DNA of 64,000 nt. Origin: Acidimicrobiaceae bacterium. GTDB taxonomy: Bacteria > Actinomycetota > Acidimicrobiia > Acidimicrobiales > RAAP-2. How positions within the stretch are numbered: position 1 is the stretch's first letter; each line of letters starts with the position of its first letter. The DNA lies in NCBI GenBank assembly GCA_003167415.1, contig PMTF01000026.1, positions 62,001 to 126,000 of the forward strand, written 5' to 3'. Positions 35,167 through 43,942 of this stretch are shown piece by piece. The notes beneath the pieces are model-generated. The model was not told the origin of the DNA and searched no databases. It saw only the letters and a list, made by a program, of their open reading frames with translations. The translations under genes and the position numbers were made by a program.

Positions 35167-35666
35167 GAGACTTCCTTCTGTTTGCTATCGAGCGCGCGCC
35201 GAGAACGGAACTCTTCACTGTTGCTAGAAACCTCGAAGGAGTCTCGCAAGGCACTCATAAAAATGCCAATTGTTTGTTCCTCGTCGAGCGCCAATGCAGC
35301 GGCTTCTTGGAGCCAACCAGTGATCAAACTCTGTCTTAGTAAATCCAAATCCTCAGCGGCAATCGTTTTGACTGAAGCACTAACGAACGTGCCCTGGCCA
35401 GGGCGAGCGGAAATGAGTCCCTTTTGCTCAAGACACCTATAGGCCTTCAACACAGTATTTGGATTGATAGTGAGGGATGAAACTACGTCCTTCACTCGTG
35501 GCAATTGGTCCCCCAGATTGAGATAGCCAAGTCGTACAGAATGCTCCACCTGATGAACAAGTTGCAGGTAAGTGGGCACGCCAGAACGCCGATCGAGACG
35601 AAAGATGATCGCGAGTTGAGAAGGATCGGAAGGGACTACTGCTTGACCCTGTTTATCTATCTTCAT
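35163..35666 (-). CDS. GntR-family regulator (YtrA subfamily)
   Basis: The 167-residue protein has a GntR winged helix (VPTYLQLVHQVEHSVRLGYLNLGDQLPRVKDVV, then NPNTVLKAYRCLEQKGLISARPGQGTFVS) and only a short helical tail, the mark of the YtrA subfamily that controls a neighbouring ABC transporter. I start at ATG 35666, because a promoter ends exactly seven bases upstream, giving a leaderless mRNA. It overlaps the ATPase gene by four bases. Confidence 0.88.
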   Translation of the reverse strand: MKIDKQGQAVVPSDPSQLAIIFRLDRRSGVPTYLQLVHQVEHSVRLGYLNLGDQLPRVKDVVSSLTINPNTVLKAYRCLEQKGLISARPGQGTFVSASVKTIAAEDLDLLRQSLITGWLQEAAALALDEEQTIGIFMSALRDSFEVSSNSEEFRSRRALDSKQKEVS

Positions 35667-35701
35667 AGCTAGATAGTTACACATTATCAGTTCCGTTGCA
35701 A
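35657..35701 (-). promoter_or_regulatory. Leaderless promoter and operator of the GntR-ABC operon
   Basis: On the minus strand TTGCAA (35701-35696), a 16-nt spacer and TAACTA (35679-35674) are followed after seven bases by the ATG. The inverted repeat CTATCT/AGATAG (35657-35662 and 35671-35676) straddles the start codon and overlaps the -10 box, as expected for autorepression by a YtrA-type regulator. Confidence 0.6.
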
Positions 35702-35878
35702 GCAGTGCTGGGGACACTTAAAGAGCGATACCTTTCGCTTAGGAGCGTGGGAGTCCAATCAGATGCTTGTGCGCACCGGGAGGACCCCCACACCACTAAT
35801 TATCTACAACTTTCATCTCGGTAGCCTTTGTCCAGGCCCATTTAAAAGCTCTTAACGAAAGCTAAGTGAGCTTCACGA

Positions 35879-36367
35879 CTAACAGACACCACCGTTTTCT
35901 TGGTAGCTAGAGTCGATGTTATTGATCAATTCGACGCCGTTGGGATAGTAGTTAGTGCTGAGATTGTCGTAATAGGAACCATTGCTAATGCAAGCTTCCT
36001 GTCCCCCTCCGCTTGTGCCGGAATAAAGCACAACGTCACCCGAGCCGTGGTCGTTCACTAGAGCACCCGCAAAGGTGTGACAGTTCTTACCATCAACGAC
36101 ATGGCTTGACCAATTGGTGACGTTGCCTGTCGCTTCAATGCAGATGTCAGATGCACCCTGGCCGGAACCGGTCCCGAAGTAGCTACACAGATAGCCCGGC
36201 GTCTTACACCCGGTCGGCGTACCAAGCGGCCCAGCGGTGAGGTTTGGCGTTGACTTCGCCGCAGATGTGGCGCCCGAAGCTGCCCCGCCATCTGAGGCCA
36301 ACACCAATCCTCCAATTAAAACAAATGGGGCAACCGCAGCTGCTACAAATCTCATGATTCTCGTCAT
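35879..36367 (-). CDS. Secreted Cys-rich small protein
   Basis: The 162-residue protein starts at ATG 36367 with AAGGAAAG upstream, and has a signal peptide (MTRIMRFVAAAVAPFVLIGG, cleavage near GAASG). The mature part has about six Cys in GCKTPGYLCSYFG, SDICIEA, KNCHTF, EACISNG and the last residue. The middle, with LVNDHGSGDVVLYS and a late NGVELINNIDSSY, resembles small extracellular beta-barrel proteins such as the I36 inhibitor-like group, a weak match. It follows the 36378 gene by ten bases and is probably cotranscribed with it. Confidence 0.7.
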   Translation of the reverse strand: MTRIMRFVAAAVAPFVLIGGLVLASDGGAASGATSAAKSTPNLTAGPLGTPTGCKTPGYLCSYFGTGSGQGASDICIEATGNVTNWSSHVVDGKNCHTFAGALVNDHGSGDVVLYSGTSGGGQEACISNGSYYDNLSTNYYPNGVELINNIDSSYQENGGVC

Positions 36368-36377
36368 GACTTTCCTT

Positions 36378-37232
36378 TCAAACCTTAGTGGCGTCGGCAG
36401 TCCTGACTGCCTCCACCTGCATTTGCCAGTAAACGCGAACCTCCTTTCTGTATTGATTTGAGAATTTTGAAACGTAATGTTCGAATTGCTTCGAAGCGAC
36501 CTTCTCGAGCCCTGTACGAGATGCGCAAGTGGACACAACGATTGCGGCAATAATTTCGGACCTACTGACGTGATTGTGAGAATGGACATAGCTGAATATC
36601 GCCACGTTTGGGTTCGTCCATTTGAATCCTTTTCCTTGAACGCAAAGGCGCCAGGAATCGAGTTGCCGCTCAAAGGTTTTTGAATTCAATAATTCAGACT
36701 GAGCGATTGCCTGATAGTTTCCGACGATTGTGGAGACACGAAACCACTTCTGATAGTTGACATACAGTGCTCGCTCCGCGCTCGCCTGACATCCGCTCTT
36801 GCTGTGACCGATTACGCCCCCCTGAGGGATGACAACCGTAACTTGATCGGTCGAGACGGTTCCACCGTACAAAGCAAGCAGATAGCTTCGTTGACGAGCA
36901 TCTGACAGAAGTGATGAATACTTTTGGTTCGGATCAATCAAGTCTTGTGCACCAAAGCCGTCACGTCGGGCCATCGCTAACGTTGGTATTGAATAAGGAA
37001 GCGGTGCCGTAATGTCCAACGATTCACTAGGTTCGGCGACGTATTGGAATCCTTGTCGCTCCATGCAAGACCGGATATTCTTTTGCACGGCTCGACCGAT
37101 CAATAAAAGATTGTGGCGACTAGCAGGTGCGTTTGTAGAGGCTGAGGCGGTGCTTTGATTCGTACTTAGTGCCGAGATCAACAAAGCAAGTGTGAATAGC
37201 CAAGTTTTCGTGTTCAGACACTTCTTCGGCAC
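36378..37232 (-). CDS. Exported protein of unknown function
   Basis: I start this ~284-residue protein at GTG 37232 because GGGGG lies just upstream; a TTG at 37244 is the alternative. A signal peptide is clear (KTWLFTLALLISALS, cleavage near TASAS). The mature part has four Cys (RSCMERQGF, SGCQASAERALY, WRLCVQGKGF, VSTCASRT), in the pattern of exported actinobacterial proteins in which 'SCM-x-x-x-GF' and 'WRxCMxxKGF' recur. The gene lies 80-100 bp downstream of a promoter element shared with the gene at 45163-46317. Confidence 0.7.
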   Translation of the reverse strand: MPKKCLNTKTWLFTLALLISALSTNQSTASASTNAPASRHNLLLIGRAVQKNIRSCMERQGFQYVAEPSESLDITAPLPYSIPTLAMARRDGFGAQDLIDPNQKYSSLLSDARQRSYLLALYGGTVSTDQVTVVIPQGGVIGHSKSGCQASAERALYVNYQKWFRVSTIVGNYQAIAQSELLNSKTFERQLDSWRLCVQGKGFKWTNPNVAIFSYVHSHNHVSRSEIIAAIVVSTCASRTGLEKVASKQFEHYVSKFSNQYRKEVRVYWQMQVEAVRTADATKV

Positions 37233-37307
37233 AGTGACCCCCAAACTCGGCCCGGACCGGGACTTTTGTTGGCCGATTCGTCAGTTCCGGACTCAGCAGA
37301 CAACAGC

Positions 37308-37352
37308 ACTCATTGTGTGTACACCACGACTGTTTCCGGGTTAGTCGGAAAC
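37308..37352 (-). promoter_or_regulatory. ECF-type promoter element, copy 1
   Basis: On the minus strand CGGAAAC (GGAAAC at 37337-37332), an 18-nt spacer and ATGAGT (37313-37308) resemble an ECF-sigma promoter. GTTTCC and GGAAAC form an inverted repeat at 37332-37352. The surrounding ~80 bp (37300-37380) is highly similar to 46348-46428, upstream of another secreted-protein gene. Confidence 0.55.
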
Positions 37353-37409
37353 TTTCATATTTGTGTAAGAGGTCAATATCGACGATGACTTTGGCATGTC
37401 GACATCACC

Positions 37410-37775
37410 TCATGAATGAGGAGACTTGACCAGTCGACACGCGCGCAATATCAGAACGGCTTGCCAAAGAACGAGTGCAGCTACAAGCAAGTACGACATG
37501 AGAAAGACGGAAAAGGTTGGACTCCACGCCGGGGTGCCGTGAGACCTCAAGACGAGATGGACGACCGAATCGAGGCTCCATAGGGCAACGATGTCGCACG
37601 CTCCGAGTGCAAACGCGATGACCCCAACCTGAACGACGCGAGGTCGGGACGGCCCACCAGTTCGCAACTGCTCACCACCCAGATTCGTTGCCTGCAGAGA
37701 CGTGAAAATTGTGACGAGGACTAGAAACAAGTTCAACGCATCTTGGGACGAGGCGACGGTCTGACTGACATTCAT
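37410..37775 (-). CDS. Small membrane protein, three helices
   Basis: The 121-residue protein has hydrophobic segments at about 13-30 (LNLFLVLVTIFTSL), 50-70 (VGVIAFALGACDIVALW) and 88-108 (FLMSYLLVAALVLWQAVLIL), and a basic C-terminus. It overlaps the upstream gene by four bases and forms an operon with it. No family recognised. Confidence 0.65.
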   Translation of the reverse strand: MNVSQTVASSQDALNLFLVLVTIFTSLQATNLGGEQLRTGGPSRPRVVQVGVIAFALGACDIVALWSLDSVVHLVLRSHGTPAWSPTFSVFLMSYLLVAALVLWQAVLILRACRLVKSPHS

Positions 37776-38371
37776 TGCTTCCTGGGCTTCTTTGGGCGCG
37801 CTGGTGATTGAGGAACTGATATGCCCAATGCGTCTATGAGAGCCATTTCACTTCCGTGAGGCTCGATAGGGAACTCAATGCAGAAGTTACCCACGTCGAC
37901 CTTGATCTCGGTCCTTCTCTTGAGTCGCTCGATTTCGTCAACAGCTGTCTCAAATCCAACCTCAGAGTTGAAGCAAACTGTCCAAGTGAGTCCGTTCGTG
38001 GCGTCGCCGCTTCGGCTGCACATAGCTTCGCTGCGCATCTTCGCGAGTTGAAGCTCGCGAATGGAACTGGCAAACGTCGCGTTCATTGTGGAGATGATGG
38101 ATTTTGCTGCCGTTTTGGTGCAACGAAAGACAACTTCAACCTCATCGTCCGAAATCGTATCCCCGAAATTCATGGTTACGGCATGCAGAAACTCTGCTCG
38201 CGAGTTTGTCAAGTTTGAAGGCACTGAACCGGCGCCCGTAATGGTGTCGAGCGCTTGCTCCGACCCGGCCGTGCTCACGGCGTCTATGAGCCGCTTCGCA
38301 CGATCGGTTGTGGTGCCCGCCAGAGTACCCAGCAGGGAGGCCGCTTCATCCAAATTACGTTGATTGTCCAT
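37772..38371 (-). CDS. Cytoplasmic protein of unknown function
   Basis: The ~199-residue protein likely starts at ATG 38371 (MDNQRNLDEAASLL) with GGAG close upstream. It is mostly helical in its first half (DRAKRLIDAVSTAGSEQALDT), with a beta-rich C-terminal part (GLTWTVCFNSEVGFETAVDE, GNFCIEFPIEP). No known domain. It is coupled to the small membrane protein downstream, so the two may work together at the membrane. Confidence 0.6.
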   Translation of the reverse strand: MDNQRNLDEAASLLGTLAGTTTDRAKRLIDAVSTAGSEQALDTITGAGSVPSNLTNSRAEFLHAVTMNFGDTISDDEVEVVFRCTKTAAKSIISTMNATFASSIRELQLAKMRSEAMCSRSGDATNGLTWTVCFNSEVGFETAVDEIERLKRRTEIKVDVGNFCIEFPIEPHGSEMALIDALGISVPQSPARPKKPRKQ

Positions 38372-38435
38372 GACTCCACTTAGGCATTGATGTGAAATGG
38401 TGTGAGCATTCGATGACTTACGAGCGCCGGTGTAT

Positions 38436-38597
38436 TTATCGGTTCCCAGAGCACCAGTCGCATCGACGTCGACCAGCCGTTCCGGGACGGGCGTTCCCGT
38501 TGCGCTTGATCTCCTTGCCATATGGACACTCGGCTTGATCGTGGTAGACGGGATCCTCAGGGTCCGTATCGGTGTGGAACGCTGGAACAATTTTCAT
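38436..38597 (-). CDS. 53-residue zinc-ribbon-like small protein
   Basis: This short gene starts at ATG 38597, preceded by GGGAGG at ideal spacing, and ends at TAA 38436-38438. The protein reads MKIVPAFHTD, then VYHDQAECPYGKEI, PGTAGRRRCDWCS. The Cys/His spacing (H, C, CxxC) suggests a small zinc-binding fold. The pattern 'ECPYGKEI...PGT-GR-CxxC' recurs in small actinobacterial proteins of unknown role, as I recall it. Confidence 0.7.
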   Translation of the reverse strand: MKIVPAFHTDTDPEDPVYHDQAECPYGKEIKRNGNARPGTAGRRRCDWCSGNR

Positions 38598-38642
38598 TGT
38601 GTTTCCTCCCTTTGCATGCCTAAGTCGAGCGGTACCTGTTTA

Positions 38643-39221
38643 TTAAGTTTCGACCATCACTTTGGAGCCGCTGTGTACTGCCGTACCCGCCGATGGCGAC
38701 TGACGGGTCACCAGATCGCCGGGCATCGCGCTGGCGTTACTAATGACGAGTTGGAGTGGCGTCTTGGCCATCTCTGCGCGCGCATCAGTGACGGTCATAC
38801 CCTGAAGACTTGGAACCTCGCTCGTTGGCTGCGTCGCCGTCAGAACGTCCTGGCGAGCCTGTTCGGCGCTCTTTGATGAGAAGTAGAACGCGACGGCTGC
38901 TCCGACACTGGCGACGAGCCCACCAAACAGTGTGCTCTGCAACGAGGTGTTCCCGGTTGAAAGCGCCACTGCGCAAAATACGAGGAGCCCACTAACGAGC
39001 GATATCGCAATCCAGCTTCGAACGAGGGTCCCGTCCGAGTCGCTTGGCTCTCCGGGACCCTGAACGAATTGGCTAGCCGGCCTCTTGTTCTCGAGCCAGT
39101 ATCGGCCGAGTATGACCACCAAACCCGTGAGAATTATCACGGCGGAGATCGTCACGAGCACGACCCAACCGGCTATGGCACTGGGACTATTTGTTGCGAC
39201 GAACCCAAAGACGAGGATCAT
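38643..39221 (-). CDS. Membrane protein with one C-terminal PASTA domain
   Basis: The 192-residue protein has three membrane helices (about 1-22 or 14-38, 70-90 and 95-112), a short link SSKSAEQARQDVL, then a PASTA domain from ~136: VPSLQGMTVTDARAEMAK, LVTRQSPSAGTAVHSGSKVMV. PASTA domains bind peptidoglycan fragments when outside the cell. The stop lies directly after the domain. No kinase domain is attached, unlike the usual Ser/Thr kinase carriers. It may sense or tether to the wall. Confidence 0.75.
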   Translation of the reverse strand: MILVFGFVATNSPSAIAGWVVLVTISAVIILTGLVVILGRYWLENKRPASQFVQGPGEPSDSDGTLVRSWIAISLVSGLLVFCAVALSTGNTSLQSTLFGGLVASVGAAVAFYFSSKSAEQARQDVLTATQPTSEVPSLQGMTVTDARAEMAKTPLQLVISNASAMPGDLVTRQSPSAGTAVHSGSKVMVET

Positions 39222-39324
39222 TTATTTCCATTCTCTAAGGTCCATGCGAACGACAATTCGCTTAGGCAGTCCCTCCGTGACGCTAAAGACGGTGCTCGAC
39301 GATGACGACACGGATCGACGAGGT

Positions 39325-39921
39325 TCACAGCGATCTGAATTCAAACTTCGTGGCACCGTCGACTTCAATCGTTATGGTCACAGCGACTGGGCGACCTGAC
39401 TCAATGCAACTCCTCGCCATCGCAACCATTTCGTCCCAAACTCTCGTAGGATCAGTGTGCTCGTAAGGAGAACGAACTTTGGTGCGGTTGTGTCGGTGAC
39501 TCCAGAACCAGTCGAGAAGCAATAGGAAGTCGATGGGTCGCGATGTGAGCAGTCTGTAGATCTGCATGGCCGCAGCCACCACCAGGTCAATGGAAGCGTC
39601 GTGGCGGCCCGAAATCATCTCGACAATCTCGTTGTTGCGCAACGGTCGGATCGTTCCATTCTCCAGGTATGAAGCGGTGCGGCGAAGTTCGACCTCCAGA
39701 TCCAGCAAGGTTCGGCCCACGTTGGCCGACGTTGAGTTCGCGAGGTGGATCTGGAGTGGTATTGCCAGCAACTGGGGATGGTCGATCCCTTTGGAACTCG
39801 CGTATGTGAGCTCAGACTGTCTGAGCAGAATGCCCAATTGCTGTTGCTCGGCATCGGGAGACATTGAGTATTTCTCTCGGAAGTCCGCAAACTCCCTCAG
39901 CCGGTAGCGGTCACGATCCAC
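39325..39921 (-). CDS. Conserved-looking cytoplasmic protein, unknown function
   Basis: I start this 198-residue protein at GTG 39921 because GAGGAG lies five bases upstream. It has a helical N-terminal half (LREFADFREKYSMSPDAEQQQ) and phrases ISGRHDASIDLVVAAAMQIYRLL and VAVTITIEVDGATKFEFRSL at the end, the last being a beta hairpin. No recognised domain, signal or membrane segment. Confidence 0.55.
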   Translation of the reverse strand: MDRDRYRLREFADFREKYSMSPDAEQQQLGILLRQSELTYASSKGIDHPQLLAIPLQIHLANSTSANVGRTLLDLEVELRRTASYLENGTIRPLRNNEIVEMISGRHDASIDLVVAAAMQIYRLLTSRPIDFLLLLDWFWSHRHNRTKVRSPYEHTDPTRVWDEMVAMARSCIESGRPVAVTITIEVDGATKFEFRSL

Positions 39922-40149
39922 GGCGGCTCCTCGCCTCAACGGCGTGTGCTACCCAGGCCCATGAAACGGGCGAGACAACCCGTCTCCCAATTCGATGGCG
40001 AGCGGACTGGCAATCGTTGCCCATTGCTTCGTATGTTTCCAAAAGTTCTGAATCCTTTCACCTCAATGTTGGATTGGTTTAGTCCACTCAGCGCGGTCAT
40101 GCCAGGGACGCTCGGCTTATCGGCAGCGGCGAAAGTATTTTGACGAGTC

Positions 40150-40178
40150 GGAAACTAAAAGGCTGAGGGATAATGCGT
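40150..40178 (+). promoter_or_regulatory. ECF-type promoter element, copy 3
   Basis: CGGAAAC (GGAAAC at 40150-40155), a 17-nt spacer and ATGCGT (40173-40178) lie 20 bp before the start of the secreted protein gene that precedes the ECF sigma gene. The -35-like part matches the elements at 37332 and 46380, which suggests the sigma factor controls its own operon. Confidence 0.5.
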
Positions 40179-40197
40179 TGTTTTAGAAAGGACAGCG

Positions 40198-40746
40198 ATG
40201 CACACAGTTGGACGATTGACGAGGACATTGGCGCTCACTTTGAGTGTGGTGCTAACAGGGGCTTTGGGGGGTGTTCAACTGGCGTCGGCTGCGAGTATTT
40301 CGGAAGTGACCGCTTCCTACAACGGTGGAACCATCGATCTCTCACAGGGATGGGGCACGGCGACGGTATGTGCCGTGACGGAGACGGGTACGCACTGCTT
40401 TGCGACCCAGAGCGACTACCAAGTGTGGCTCACCACGCAGTCCGATCTCTCAGGATTATTGCCAGCGGGATCCGGCAACTGCTCGACGGGGCTGGAATTG
40501 TTCCAAAACATCAGTTATGGCGGAACCGAACTGGTTATTTACGTGAAATCCATTTGGCTCAACCTGTCGACTTACTCTTTCTCGGACGCGCTCTCCTCCT
40601 ACAAGGTTGGTGCTTGCTCAATCAGCATGACCGACGCTCCCAACGGCGGCGGAAATGTCTATCCTGGAGCCACGTCGGCAGGTTCGGACGTTTCGTGGAT
40701 TGGTACGGCGTGGAATGATCGCGTTCAGTCGGTATACATCTATTAG
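40198..40746 (+). CDS. Secreted beta/gamma-crystallin- or I36-like protein
   Basis: The 182-residue protein starts with a signal peptide (LTRTLALTLSVVLTGALGG, cleavage near ASAAS) after a clear AGAAAGGA site. The mature part shows SGNCSTGLELFQNISYGGTELVIYV, then SSYKVGACSISMTD and a late WNDRVQSVYI. This order (an F/L-F-x-x-x-x-YGG turn, a Cys-x-x-x repeat and a final 'NDRVSSV' strand) is typical of single-domain beta/gamma-crystallin or I36-type extracellular proteins. It is the first gene of the ECF operon and probably a target of it. Confidence 0.7.
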   Translation: MHTVGRLTRTLALTLSVVLTGALGGVQLASAASISEVTASYNGGTIDLSQGWGTATVCAVTETGTHCFATQSDYQVWLTTQSDLSGLLPAGSGNCSTGLELFQNISYGGTELVIYVKSIWLNLSTYSFSDALSSYKVGACSISMTDAPNGGGNVYPGATSAGSDVSWIGTAWNDRVQSVYIY

Positions 40747-40770
40747 GCAATCGGCTCCGACGGAGTGTGA

Positions 40771-41334
40771 ATGCGAAAGTTGTCTCCCATGGTCGCTGAG
40801 GACAAGGACATGGCATTCACACGTCTCGTCAATGCTCACTCGATGGCGATCTTGCGCTACACGTCGAGGCGGCTGAGCGATGCAGCCAGTTGCGACGACG
40901 TTGTCGCCGAGACGTTCTTAATTGTCTGGCGTAGATGGGATGACCTTCCGTCGCCGGACAAAGAACTGCCCTGGCTCTACAGCATCGCCTTCCACGTTCT
41001 GTCGAATCATCGGCGCTCCCGTGATCGCAGGAACCGACTCCACGCACGACTGGCGATGGAGCGAGATCCAATTGAGGGTCTCGACGCCTCTGGCCTCGAC
41101 GCGGGGCCGGTATTGCTCGCCTTGGATAAACTTCGCACTCACGAACGAGAGCTGCTGGAGTTCGTGTACTGGGAGAAATTGACCTATCACGACATCGCTC
41201 TGATACTGGGGATCAGTGAAAATGCCGTCGGCATTAGAATTAATCGAGCGAAAACAAACCTAAGGACCCATCTGCAGCCAAGGTCGGAAGAAGTCCCCAA
41301 TGTGACAATTATCAGAGGGGAACTCGAAAGTTGA
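40771..41334 (+). CDS. ECF RNA polymerase sigma factor
   Basis: The 187-residue protein has sigma region 2 (MAFTRLVNAHSMAILRYTSR, DDVVAETFLIVWRRWDDLP, then LPWLYSIAFHVLSNHRRSRDRR) and region 4 (ERELLEFVYWEKLTYHDIALILGISENAVGIRINRAKTNL). This fits the ECF group. It sits between a secreted-protein gene and a membrane protein gene. The next gene overlaps it (TTGA). Promoter elements with CGGAAAC at three sites in the window are candidate targets. Confidence 0.9.
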   Translation: MRKLSPMVAEDKDMAFTRLVNAHSMAILRYTSRRLSDAASCDDVVAETFLIVWRRWDDLPSPDKELPWLYSIAFHVLSNHRRSRDRRNRLHARLAMERDPIEGLDASGLDAGPVLLALDKLRTHERELLEFVYWEKLTYHDIALILGISENAVGIRINRAKTNLRTHLQPRSEEVPNVTIIRGELES

Positions 41335-42050
41335 CATACGACCCGCTTAAGGAGATCTTCGACTCACTTGACCCGCTCAAGGATCTGAGCGACGCCCAAC
41401 TTGGTGCATTGCACCCCACGACGAGCCTTCTTGAACGAATTCATGATGATATTGCAGAGGTTTCAGTCAGTTGGTTCCGAAAGAAAATGTGGCGCCGGAC
41501 GGCAATCGCCTCCGTAGCGACGGTTTTCGTGCTGGCCGGCACAGCGGCAGCGATCACCCTTCTACGATCACCGGTCCAAGTGACAACGAGCCTTAGTTGC
41601 TTCAAAGCCGACTCCCTGAACTCCGGTGCCGACGTGGTTGCCTACAGTGAACATCCGCTTTCCGCTTGCCAAACGTTCTTGCATTGGCCCTCCGCGCTGA
41701 GTAGTCATTCCCCCGATGGGTCATTGTGCGTTCTGTCGAATGGTTCACTGGCTGGCTTCCCCCCTTCGCGCGAATCACCGGTGTGCGCGAAACTCGGTCT
41801 ACCTGTATTTAACGGACGAATTAGGAATCCAGAAACTGCCTTATTTCAACAGGCGGCCAGGCGCTACTTCTCTGAGCATCTCTGCGTCTCGCGGTCAGTG
41901 GCGCAGAAGGACGTGCAACGGCTGATTGGAATGTACGGCATCACAAACTGGCGTGTGCGAGTAAGTGGCTCGCGAGACCAATCCGCTTGCGCGACTTTGG
42001 CGATCGAGGTCACGTCACGAATTGTTGGCATCGTCGGCATCTCCAAATGA
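41331..42050 (+). CDS. Probable anti-sigma/membrane partner of the ECF factor
   Basis: The 239-residue protein has an acidic cytoplasmic N-terminus (~56 residues, MTYDPLKEIFDSLDPLKDLS), one membrane helix (about 58-77, AIASVATVFVLAGTAAAITLL) and an outside domain with Cys residues (LSCFKAD, SACQTF, SLCVLS, EHLCVS, SACATL). No HxxxCxxC zinc motif is present, so it is not a classic ZAS anti-sigma. The coupled TTG start just after the sigma gene supports a regulatory partnership. Confidence 0.7.
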   Translation: MTYDPLKEIFDSLDPLKDLSDAQLGALHPTTSLLERIHDDIAEVSVSWFRKKMWRRTAIASVATVFVLAGTAAAITLLRSPVQVTTSLSCFKADSLNSGADVVAYSEHPLSACQTFLHWPSALSSHSPDGSLCVLSNGSLAGFPPSRESPVCAKLGLPVFNGRIRNPETALFQQAARRYFSEHLCVSRSVAQKDVQRLIGMYGITNWRVRVSGSRDQSACATLAIEVTSRIVGIVGISK

Positions 42051-42186
42051 ATGGACATGCAACTAAATCAAAATTCAACCTTGACAAGATGATGTGGTGA
42101 AGCGGACTGTTACTGTCTGTCCATTGTCTGACTTGTCAGGCTGAACCTTCGACCTTTGAACTTGGATCGCATTGCGCTGCGATGTA

Positions 42187-43131
42187 CTACACGGACTTAA
42201 CGAGCGTCCCGACAGTGACGTGCGGCCAGCTCAGTCCGTTGAAGTTGAGAAGCACGGTCTGCGAGTATTGAAGCTGCAGAAAAGAGGCGCCGCTGGGATT
42301 TTTCACCCTCTCGAGCCAAAACGTCGCCGTCACGTTTGCGACATCAGCATTTGGGGCAAGAAACGGGATATTGCCGATTCCCCCAAGGGCGGCCTGCCCT
42401 CCAGTCGTCACGCCGTTGACGCTCACCTGAATCTGAACGGCTTCGACAATCTCGAAGCCCTGACCGGCGACCTCGGTATTCGCATCGTTTAGGAGAACGT
42501 TTGGATTGTCGACGAGCTCCTGTGTGACTCCCTCCGGAAGCGGCGCGGATCGAAACTCCGACGCCACCGAAATATTTGACTCGGGAAAGCCATTCAACGC
42601 GCCACTCGCAATGGAAAACGGGGTGGTGCTCGCCGGCGGAATCACGGGGGGTAATTGATTTGTGGACATCCCTTGCGCGAGGATTGTCGTTCCGTGGGGA
42701 ATTGATGCTGCACGAACCAACGAAGGGACATTCAATGATTCAGTCGTTCCTGGAACGCTCAGCCAAAATCCGGGCTCAACATGAAGTCCGCCTCCCCCAC
42801 CTGGGGGTGGGAAATTTGCGTCGTGGATCTGTTGCAGATATCGGATCGCATAAATTGCAATGTCAGGTTCACCAAGACCCCGATTGGGTACGGGCCCACC
42901 AATCGATGCAAAATCTATTGTTTCTGAGGTCAAATTGAGTTGAAGAAAGTGATCGCTGGTTTGAAAATGTGGTCTCCAAATGAGATTGAAACCTCGACCC
43001 GTCCACGTCCCGGGAAAGTTTCCGATACCTTCGTGAACACCGAGGAGTGGGGTTGAATCAGCGCCCCCCACACGCAAGCCGTCGGGAATTCGGTTGAGGT
43101 CTAGATTGTTAAACGATGTGGCGTCTGACAT
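42187..43131 (-). CDS. Nitrobindin-like heme-binding beta-barrel protein (putative)
   Basis: The ~314-residue protein has the pattern LGVHEGIGNFPGTWTGRGFNLIWRPH, LNLTSETIDF, PNRGLGEPDIAIYAIRYLQQIHD, LHVEPGFWLSVPGT and VRAASIPHGTTILAQG. Databases commonly label such proteins heme-binding, because the 'GTW-x-G' and late His resemble nitrobindin. The C-terminal third (from ~215) is a separate beta domain, of which a decayed copy lies at 502-801. ATG 43131 is better spaced from AAAGGG than 43134. No signal peptide. Ligand unproven. Confidence 0.65.
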   Translation of the reverse strand: MSDATSFNNLDLNRIPDGLRVGGADSTPLLGVHEGIGNFPGTWTGRGFNLIWRPHFQTSDHFLQLNLTSETIDFASIGGPVPNRGLGEPDIAIYAIRYLQQIHDANFPPPGGGGGLHVEPGFWLSVPGTTESLNVPSLVRAASIPHGTTILAQGMSTNQLPPVIPPASTTPFSIASGALNGFPESNISVASEFRSAPLPEGVTQELVDNPNVLLNDANTEVAGQGFEIVEAVQIQVSVNGVTTGGQAALGGIGNIPFLAPNADVANVTATFWLERVKNPSGASFLQLQYSQTVLLNFNGLSWPHVTVGTLVKSV

Positions 43132-43201
43132 CATTCCCTTTCAGATTGCGTCGACAATCGATGTAACTGCATAATCGGCTTTATTGAAGCGCTTTCACAA
43201 T

Positions 43202-43762
43202 TCAATGGAAGATGAAGAGTCCGATGAGAATCACAATAGAGAAGAGAAATGAAAGTATTCCCCACTTAAATCGTTTCTGAAGCAATTCCAAGTTCGTCGC
43301 ATTCTTCTCGTTGTCCTTGATCGTCTCCTTCGCGGCGAACAAAAAGAAGCGATCTTCATCAAGCTGGCATACAGAATCATCGTGTATTTCGAGTAGCCAG
43401 GATGGATCTTGACAGAACCGCCAACGTAACTGGGGTAGCAAAATGGTCACGAACATGAAGCAGCCAACAACGTACAAGAGGCCGGCCGAAGACAGCCACC
43501 ATCGAAACAATGGCCCATGCCGATTAATCGCAATAAAGATTGATACCGCAATAGATATTGCGCTCATGAAATTAATTGACCGCGACCTTAAGTCATCCAA
43601 AGTTGCCTCTTGTTGTTTCGCTTCGATCACCGCAGCCTCGTACGCCAATTTGAGGTTGATTGTGGTCGGCGCAATTGAAACGAGTATTCCGGCATTGTTG
43701 TCTCGGCCTTCGGTCAAGCCATTTACCAGCCATCGCAAGATCTTCATGATCACTTTGCGCAT
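43202..43762 (-). CDS. Membrane protein with paired helices and coiled linker
   Basis: The ~186-residue protein has a cytoplasmic N-terminal part with LAYEAAVIEAKQQEATLDDLRSRS, two central helices (INFMSAISIAVSIFIAI and SAGLLYVVGCFMFVTILL), a soluble loop with DEDRFFLFAAKETIKDNEKNA and a C-terminal helix (GILSFLFSIVILIGLFIF). The layout is like small membrane effector proteins found alone or beside nucleotide-signalling systems in actinobacteria, but no partner is present. The start could be 43771, 43762 or 43747. Confidence 0.65.
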   Translation of the reverse strand: MRKVIMKILRWLVNGLTEGRDNNAGILVSIAPTTINLKLAYEAAVIEAKQQEATLDDLRSRSINFMSAISIAVSIFIAINRHGPLFRWWLSSAGLLYVVGCFMFVTILLPQLRWRFCQDPSWLLEIHDDSVCQLDEDRFFLFAAKETIKDNEKNATNLELLQKRFKWGILSFLFSIVILIGLFIFH

Positions 43763-43942
43763 AACCCCCAATGAGAATGGCCAACTGAACTTGCAACTTG
43801 TGCACAGTCAGAGGAGTAGTCCCTGTTCTCAGTCTGTTTCCAGTCTTCGTTATTCCTTTCATTAAACAGACTTGAATTTAAATGAGTGTGTGAAAATGCT
43901 GAAGGTTGTCCTTACCTCCAACTGGTCCACCAGGTGCATGAG

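Noticed and set aside
41331-42050. Classic zinc-binding anti-sigma factor
   Set aside because: No HxxxCxxC motif is present in the cytoplasmic part, so only a general membrane-partner role is assigned.
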